A DNA stretch of 9,962 nt from Ktedonobacterales bacterium. Its GTDB lineage: Bacteria; Chloroflexota; Ktedonobacteria; Ktedonobacterales; JADMIN01. Location of the stretch: the NCBI GenBank assembly GCA_025450405.1, contig JANWHL010000106.1, forward strand, positions 1 to 9,962. The letters run 5' to 3'. The notes under the pieces were generated by a model. That model ran no database searches and was not told the origin of the DNA. It worked only from the letters and a program-made list of their open reading frames with translations. A program made the translations under genes and the position numbers. This document shows positions 7,101-9,962 of the stretch, piece by piece (within the stretch, counting starts at the first letter, position 1; every line of letters begins with the position of its first letter).

Positions 7101-7376
7101 GGCCGCGGTCGGGAGCACACGCGGCAGCGCGAGGGTGGGCGCGCATTCGGCCAGGCGCGCGAGCACCTGGTTCTGGAGGTCCAGCACGGCGGGGTCCTCG
7201 GCGGCGTGGGAGACCTTGAGCACGTACGCTGTGCCGTCCGTGGCCGTCAGGCGAAAGTTCTGGTCGTGCTCGCCGGGCAGCGGCGCCACCATGACGTCCA
7301 GGCCGTAGGTCTCACGAGCGATGCGGACGGCGTCCGCGGATGTGAACGTCGGCGCTTGCCGCTTGATGGCCACCAT
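4134..7376 (-). CDS. APH kinase - M23 peptidase-like - class III aminotransferase/phospho-lyase fusion
   Basis: A 1080-residue three-domain protein; the ATG at 7376 has GGAGGA 8 nt upstream. Domain 1 (about 10-385) is an APH-type kinase: ATP-lysine region YVLKVSH (51-57), catalytic loop IYHDANDYN (206-214), metal motif LIDFGD (279-284). It resembles hydroxylysine/homoserine-type kinases. Domain 2 (about 490-610) is M23/LytM-like with all signature residues: His496 and Asp500, YGHLS His561, HLH 597-599. Domain 3 (about 650-1080) is a class III PLP fold with GSEANE (754-759), YHGN, DEVQTGFGR (889-897) and PLP Lys919. It is closest in style to ethanolamine-phosphate/phosphohydroxylysine phospho-lyases. 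The inferred job is to phosphorylate an amino alcohol and then eliminate phosphate and ammonia. No signal peptide is seen, so the M23 domain is probably cytoplasmic and its role is unknown. Residues about 218-272 are a low-complexity Ser/Pro insert encoded by repeats, splitting the kinase active site. Confidence 0.9.
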   Translation of the reverse strand: MVAIKRQAPTFTSADAVRIARETYGLDVMVAPLPGEHDQNFRLTATDGTAYVLKVSHAAEDPAVLDLQNQVLARLAECAPTLALPRVLPTAAGAPTGTVPGAAGATHLTRLLTYVPGRPLALVNPHIPALLHSLGHLLGTVDRTLLDFDHPAARRDLKWDLARAGWVRAYLPHITSPERRALATRFLDRFETDALPALPTLRASVIYHDANDYNVLVSSPLPAGRGAGGEDPSVSPPRPSASSASSAVTSSLPPSMSSVPSVSSVVRSAEPGEGIVIGLIDFGDTLRTATVSELAIAAAYAMMGKPDPLAAAAHVVAGYHAALPLTEAELAVLYPLIGGRLAMSVTNSAYQRAVDPENTYLQVSDAPAWALLGRLADTPPALAHYTFRAACGLPACPPTPAVEAWLRTHDHEMASVVDADLTGGKALVLDLSVGSRDLGNFPDFAATIPFTDQVVARMAEAGAAVGVGRYDEARPIYTTDAYRVEGNDGPEWRAVHVGLDLFMEPGSPVFAPLDGVVHSFQDNAAPRDYGPTIILEHTVTGSAGDGSAPLDPLTFYTLYGHLSADSLPPLHEGLPVARGARIGSIGDAAENGGWPPHLHFQIITDLLGQRGDFPGVARPSQRPVSLSLSPDPNLICRIPDAVPAADPARADRILRFRRQHLGPNLSVSYRQPLEIVRGYLQHLYDADGRRYLDAVNNVPHVGHNHPRVVRAGQRQMAVLNTNTRYLHEDLARYAERLLATLPAALSVCYFVCSGSEANELALRLARAHTRRKDLVVVDVAYHGNTTSLVEISPYKFNGPGGAGAPDYVHVVPMPDVYRGQYGRDDPRAGARYAAHVADAVEAAAAAEHPVGAFICESMLGCGGQIVLPPGYLETAYRAVRAAGGVCIADEVQTGFGRVGTHFWAFEPQGVVPDIVTMGKPIGNGHPLGAVVTTPAIAASFDNGMEYFNTFGGNPVSCAIGLAVLDVIADEGLQSHALAVGTHLLDGLRGLAARHPIIGDVRGAGLFIGVELVRDRATLEPAPAQTAYAANRMRERGVLLSTDGPFHNVLKIKPPLPFDATDADLLVATLDTVLAEDPVQL
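6579..6632 (+). repeat. Purine-rich GAGGACAC-type repeat inside the kinase coding region
   Basis: On the plus strand it begins AACCACAGAGGACACGGAGG and continues with further GGAGGAC units. Read on the minus strand it encodes the Ser/Val/Pro-rich run SSLPPSMSSVPSVSSVV of the fusion protein. A related copy lies in non-coding DNA at 3570-3609. Confidence 0.6.
6633..6684 (+). repeat. Second purine-rich repeat (GAGGACGC type), adjacent
   Basis: Plus strand AACCGCCGAGGACGCGGAGG is followed by GACGCGGAGG and GCGCGGAGG units. It has the same AACC-start and roughly 10-bp GAGGA periodicity as the preceding repeat but with GC in place of AC. On the minus strand it encodes PSVSPPRPSASSASSAV. Confidence 0.55.
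6685..6721 (+). repeat. Palindromic repeat with perfect 24-bp dyad, in coding sequence
   Basis: TCCTCACCCCCAG leads into CCCCTCTCCCCG (6698-6709) and its exact reverse complement CGGGGAGAGGGG (6710-6721), with no loop. The CCTCACCCCCAGCCCCTCTCCC form is, from general knowledge, a widespread intergenic repeat in bacterial genomes. Here it encodes PLPAGRGAGGED of the kinase domain. Confidence 0.65.
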
Positions 7377-7451
7377 GGGGAGGGTCCTCCGGGTCAGATG
7401 CGACGATGGGTGAGCCTCATCTAACCACATGGCTGACCGCGGGGCGCGCTG

Positions 7452-7493
7452 GTCCCATGGGTCTCGTCCCATGGTTCTCGTCCCATGGGTCAA
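7452..7493. repeat. Three tandem 14-bp units upstream of the fusion gene
   Basis: GTCCCATGGGTCTC (7452-7465), GTCCCATGGTTCTC (7466-7479) and GTCCCATGGGTCAA (7480-7493) repeat head to tail. Each contains a CCATGG core, within CCCATGGG in units 1 and 3. They lie 76-117 bp upstream of the fusion-gene ATG, which suits an upstream operator array or a simple tandem repeat. The rest of the 7377-7576 gap holds repeat copy A and no gene. Confidence 0.65.
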
Positions 7494-7522
7494 GGAGCGA
7501 TGTCGCCCCAGGGCGAGGGGTC

Positions 7523-7584
7523 GGCGAATGAATTCGCACCTGGATAGCCTCCGGCCGCGAAGTCCCCCTCCGGGGACTATCCAG
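7523..7584 (+). repeat. Palindromic intergenic repeat, copy A
   Basis: The modules in order are the dyad GGCGAATGAATTCGC (7523-7537), then CTGGATAGCCT with CCGGCCGCGA, then the hairpin AGTCCCC-CTCC-GGGGACT (7561-7578). CTGGATAG (7540-7547) also pairs with CTATCCAG (7577-7584), so two overlapping folds are possible. The same module order occurs in copy B (8937-9013) on the opposite strand. The right arm overlaps the methyltransferase stop codon. It may also act as that gene's terminator, although no U-run is present. Confidence 0.65.
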
Positions 7585-8413
7585 ACGCGGAATGCGCCGA
7601 CGCGAGTCCCCTGGTGGCGAGCACTTCGCGGGCCGGGGTCCGATCGCCGGTGCGGCTGATCATGCGGGGGGCGTCCAGGAACGTGAGGGTGAAGCCGAGG
7701 CTGTCGTAGAGGCGGACGACGCGGTCGGTGGCCTGGTTAGAGAGGACGACGGGGCCGGGGTGCGCGGCCAGCCAGCGGGCGAGGCGTTCCTGCTCGGGCC
7801 ATCCAAAGGCTTCGGCGGAGTACTGGGTGAACTCGACGTCGTAGGGTGGGTCGGCGTAGACGAAATCCGTCGAGGCCAGCGGGATGGCCGCGAAGTCGCC
7901 GTGGGTGAAGTCCCAGCCGGCGAGCACGGCGCGGTATGGGGTGAAGTCCGTGGTGTAGGTGATACGCTTGTGGCGGCCAAACGGCACGTTGAAGGCGCCG
8001 GCGCGGTTGAAGCGGCAGAGGCCGTTGTAGCCAGTGCGGTTGAGATAGTAGAAGAGGGCGGCGGCGGGGGCGGTCTGGTCCTTGCCCTCCGCGACCAGGG
8101 CATTGAAGCGCTCTCGGTAGGCGTAGTATGTGACGCGGTCGTGGATCAGCGGCAGGTCGATGCGTAAACCGGCCTTCAGCCAACGATAGAAGTTGACGTT
8201 GTGCGGGTTGATGTCGTTGAGGAGGGCGCGCTCGGGCCGGAGGCCGAGGGTGACCGCCAGGCCGCCGCAGAAGGGCTCGACCAGCCGCCGATCGCGGTGC
8301 GGCTCCCAGAGTCGCCGGAGGTGGGGGACCAGCCAGCGCTTGCCGCCCGCCCATTTCAGTGGCGGGCGGAGAGCCGCGAGCGGTGGGCTCGTCGTCTGTG
8401 TGATGTCCGTCAA
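7577..8413 (-). CDS. Dam-type (D12 class) DNA adenine N6-methyltransferase
   Basis: A 278-residue SAM-dependent methyltransferase of the Dam/DpnM alpha group. The motifs appear in the expected order: KWAGGK (20-25), VEPFCGG (45-51) for SAM binding, LNRTGYNGLCRFN (124-136), catalytic DPPY (188-191) and a VLSN block (223-226). Length is normal for a complete enzyme. The start codon is TTG at 8413 with only a weak GAG-rich upstream sequence; no ATG or GTG start is available near it, and the preceding gene ends 43 bp upstream. The family methylates adenine, often in GATC, but target specificity cannot be read here. No restriction endonuclease is present in the window, so it looks like an orphan epigenetic or accessory methyltransferase. 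The last residues (about 270-278) run into repeat copy A, whose hairpin supplies the TAG stop. The XRE gene just upstream is a likely operon partner. Confidence 0.9.
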   Translation of the reverse strand: MTDITQTTSPPLAALRPPLKWAGGKRWLVPHLRRLWEPHRDRRLVEPFCGGLAVTLGLRPERALLNDINPHNVNFYRWLKAGLRIDLPLIHDRVTYYAYRERFNALVAEGKDQTAPAAALFYYLNRTGYNGLCRFNRAGAFNVPFGRHKRITYTTDFTPYRAVLAGWDFTHGDFAAIPLASTDFVYADPPYDVEFTQYSAEAFGWPEQERLARWLAAHPGPVVLSNQATDRVVRLYDSLGFTLTFLDAPRMISRTGDRTPAREVLATRGLASAHSASG

Positions 8414-8456
8414 GCGCGGCTCGCTCTCAATGGGAACCGGGACAACATCGGGCGAT

Positions 8457-8804
8457 CTATGCGGGGACCTGGGGCGCCTCCGCGGCGACGTCGAGATCCA
8501 CGGTCACGGGCGGCTCGCCAGCGCGCGCGCGGCGGATGTGGACCTCCACCGTGACCCCAAGCGCCGCCAAGAGCTCAACCAGCGTGTTCAGCCGCGGATT
8601 GGGCTCCGCGGCGTTCAGGAGCCGCGACACGGCCTGCCGGCGGCGCCCCATGCGCTGAGCGAGCGCGGTGTTGGTCAGGCCGAGCTGCTTGCGCAGGGAA
8701 TCGAGCGTAAGGATCAACTGGAGCTCGACATCGGCTTGGTCGAATGCCGCGGCGAACTCCGGGTCGCGCATGTCCTCGTCCAGTCGCTGATGAAACCGAC
8801 TCAT
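8457..8804 (-). CDS. XRE-family helix-turn-helix protein, HigA-like
   Basis: A 115-residue protein. The ATG at 8804 is preceded by GAGGA at 7-nt spacing. Residues 1-34 form an acidic N-terminal helix region (DEDMRDPEFAAAFDQAD) typical of HigA-like antitoxin regulators. Residues about 35-88 form an XRE HTH: LRKQLGLTNTALAQRMGRRRQAVSRLL, then LNTLVELLAALGVTVEV. A charged tail completes it. HigA antitoxins normally sit next to a HigB/RelE-type toxin gene, but none is seen. Instead a Dam-type methyltransferase begins 43 bp downstream, and upstream lie about 390 bp of palindromic repeats. It may be a control (C-protein-like) regulator of the methyltransferase or an orphan antitoxin. Both readings are inference. 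Confidence 0.82.
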   Translation of the reverse strand: MSRFHQRLDEDMRDPEFAAAFDQADVELQLILTLDSLRKQLGLTNTALAQRMGRRRQAVSRLLNAAEPNPRLNTLVELLAALGVTVEVHIRRARAGEPPVTVDLDVAAEAPQVPA

Positions 8805-8833
8805 TGCGCGTCCTCATGTCGACGCAACGCGGA

Positions 8834-8874
8834 ATGTATTCTTCCCGGTCAGGGACGATCAGATTGAAATACAT
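8834..8874. repeat. Imperfect inverted repeat upstream of the XRE gene
   Basis: ATGTATT (8834-8840) and AATACAT (8868-8874) are exact 7-bp arms about 27 bp apart. The AT-rich arms stand out in this GC-rich DNA. They lie 30-70 bp upstream of the XRE start and could be an operator or another module of the repeat cluster to the right. Confidence 0.3.
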
Positions 8875-8936
8875 CCATCGCGCCGACGCAAGCCACCATA
8901 GTAGATAGCAGGGCCATTCATTGTTCGTCGAACGCC

Positions 8937-9013
8937 AGTCCACGAAGGTGGACTTCGTGGCCGTAGGCCATCCAGAGACCATCCGGGGTGGGGCCGTCGC
9001 GAATTTATTCGCC
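8937..9013 (-). repeat. Palindromic intergenic repeat, copy B (inverted relative to copy A)
   Basis: Read on the minus strand: GGCGAATAAATTCGC (9013-8999), a spacer, CTGGATGGCCTACGGCCACG, then hairpin AGTCCAC-CTTC-GTGGACT (8954-8937). Module order and most bases match copy A (7523-7584), which is on the opposite strand. Stem changes are compensatory: AGTCCCC/GGGGACT there, AGTCCAC/GTGGACT here. This copy has about 20 extra bp between the first dyad and CTGGAT. Confidence 0.65.
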
Positions 9014-9016
9014 AGC

Positions 9017-9086
9017 CCCACCGGGTGGGATAGTTGAGACAACGGAGAGTGCGGTGGTTGGGGGAGCATGCGGAATTGAATTCCGC
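9017..9086. repeat. Two further dyads in the XRE-TPR gap
   Basis: CCCACC-G-GGTGGG lies at 9017-9029, and the perfect 17-bp dyad GCGGAATT-G-AATTCCGC lies at 9070-9086. The second resembles the GCGAAT/ATTCGC dyads of copies A and B. The whole non-coding stretch 8805-9192 appears to be a mosaic of such palindromes, with no gene recognised. Confidence 0.5.
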
Positions 9087-9192
9087 GACTAATCCCGGGC
9101 GTCGAGGGAGTCGATATGCCCAATGTGAGCTCATCAGGCGGATCATCCGGCAAGGCGGCCAAGTCAACGATTAACGTGTCTATCCCGTCCGC

Positions 9193-9962
9193 TCACTCGC
9201 TCGTTCCTACCGATCCCAGGGTGTGCAGCCGCTCCAGGCGCGCTGGCTGGGTCTCGGCCAGCCAGGGGTTCCGGGACAACAGCGACCACGCGCGAGCGAA
9301 GTGCGGCCGCGCCTCGTCCGCGCGGCCCAGCGCGAGGAGGCATTCCCCGATTTCCTCGCGCACATAGCCGTCGCTCGTCCCGGCGCGCTCATGCTCTTCC
9401 AGCAGGGACATTTGCCGCGCCAGCGCCTCCTCGATGCGTCCCAGCGAGCGCAGCGCACGCGCAATCGCCCACCGCGCGATGGGAACGAGCTCCGCCTCTC
9501 CATCCGCCGCCCAGGCGGCGCGGGCGGACTCGAACTCGGCCAGCGCCCGCTCGTAGTTCCCGGCGTCGTGATAGGACCAGCCCATGTTGTTGTGGAGCGA
9601 GCCGCGCCAGCGGCGGGCACGCGGCTCGGCGCTGGCTTCCGCGAACGCAAGCGCCTTGCGGTTCCAGGCGAGCCCCGCCTCCCCCGGCTCGACGATGCCG
9701 AGCATGTGCGCGGCGTCCACCGCGTAGCCGTCGCGCGCGGAGGCCGTCGCGGATTCCCAGGCGCCCACGAAGAGCGGCCGAGCGCGCTCTGGCTGCCCCG
9801 CGGAGTTGAAGACGCGTCCCCGTTCGAGCAGGTAGCGAATACGCGGTGTCACGGCGTCCGCCGCCGGCAGGTCGTCTAGCCCCGCTTCCACGCGATCAAG
9901 GGTCGCGTGCGCGTCGTCGAAGCGGCGCTGGAGCCCCTGGGTCCGCGCGATCTGCGTCAGCA
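9193..9962 (-). CDS. Tetratricopeptide-repeat protein (5' end beyond window)
   Basis: The reading frame is open from the right edge to TGA at 9193-9195, giving 255 residues. A GTG at 9891 is possible, but the codons upstream of it (QIARTQGLQRRFDDAHATLDR) continue the TPR pattern, so the true start lies outside. At least four TPR-like helix pairs are visible: FNSAGQPERARPLFVGAW, MGWSYHDAGNYERALAEFES, AIARALRSLGRIEEALARQM and IGECLLALGRADEARPHFAR. TPR proteins are protein-interaction scaffolds. No catalytic domain, signal peptide or membrane segment is seen in this C-terminal part, so the partner and role are unknown; it could be the tail of a larger regulator. It is separated from the XRE gene by the palindrome-rich gap. 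Confidence 0.8.
   Translation of the reverse strand, partial: LTQIARTQGLQRRFDDAHATLDRVEAGLDDLPAADAVTPRIRYLLERGRVFNSAGQPERARPLFVGAWESATASARDGYAVDAAHMLGIVEPGEAGLAWNRKALAFAEASAEPRARRWRGSLHNNMGWSYHDAGNYERALAEFESARAAWAADGEAELVPIARWAIARALRSLGRIEEALARQMSLLEEHERAGTSDGYVREEIGECLLALGRADEARPHFARAWSLLSRNPWLAETQPARLERLHTLGSVGTSE

Noticed and set aside
7452..7493. CRISPR-like array
   Set aside because: Units are 14 bp with no spacers; it is a direct tandem repeat, not a CRISPR.
8575..9162. 195-codon minus-strand ORF across the palindrome-rich gap
   Set aside because: It is made of repeat DNA and then runs out of frame through the XRE gene; no domain is recognised.

Overview
The window is very GC-rich and almost fully coded on the minus strand. 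Codon use is strongly GC-biased, so long antisense ORFs appear everywhere and were discarded. Gene content and style suggest a Chloroflexota-type bacterium (Thermomicrobia/Chloroflexia-like). The clues are the multi-pass sensor module with a YDIDVIIxRTxVY signature, the DUF433 and HigA-like antitoxin-type genes, and several palindromic intergenic repeats. This taxonomic guess is inference; no marker gene is present.

Layout, left to right. The last codons of a plus-strand gene (1-62) converge, across a hairpin-containing gap, on a minus-strand membrane protein (264-1586). That protein resembles the sensory half of a histidine kinase but has no kinase domain. Next come an OsmC/Ohr-like redox protein (1762-2202) and a lactate 2-monooxygenase-like FMN enzyme (2286-3467) with a consensus -10 box. 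A short remnant of an FAD oxidoreductase N-terminus lies just downstream of osmC. An orphan DUF433 protein (3627-3869) follows.

The centrepiece is a 1080-residue fusion (4134-7376) of an APH-type small-molecule kinase, an M23 metallopeptidase-like domain and a class III PLP enzyme of the phospho-lyase type. Kinase and phospho-lyase would make a two-step route: phosphorylate an amino alcohol, then eliminate phosphate and ammonia. Its kinase domain is interrupted, in frame, by a run of three repeat-like sequences between the catalytic loop and the metal-binding DFG-like motif. This is the most unusual feature of the window.

To the right, an XRE regulator (8457-8804) and a Dam-type adenine methyltransferase (7577-8413) form a two-gene unit with no restriction enzyme visible. 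The unit is flanked on both sides by diverged, oppositely oriented copies of one palindromic repeat (7523-7584 and 8937-9013). A TPR protein (9193 to beyond the right edge) closes the window. No tRNA, rRNA, CRISPR array, transposase or phage gene was recognised.
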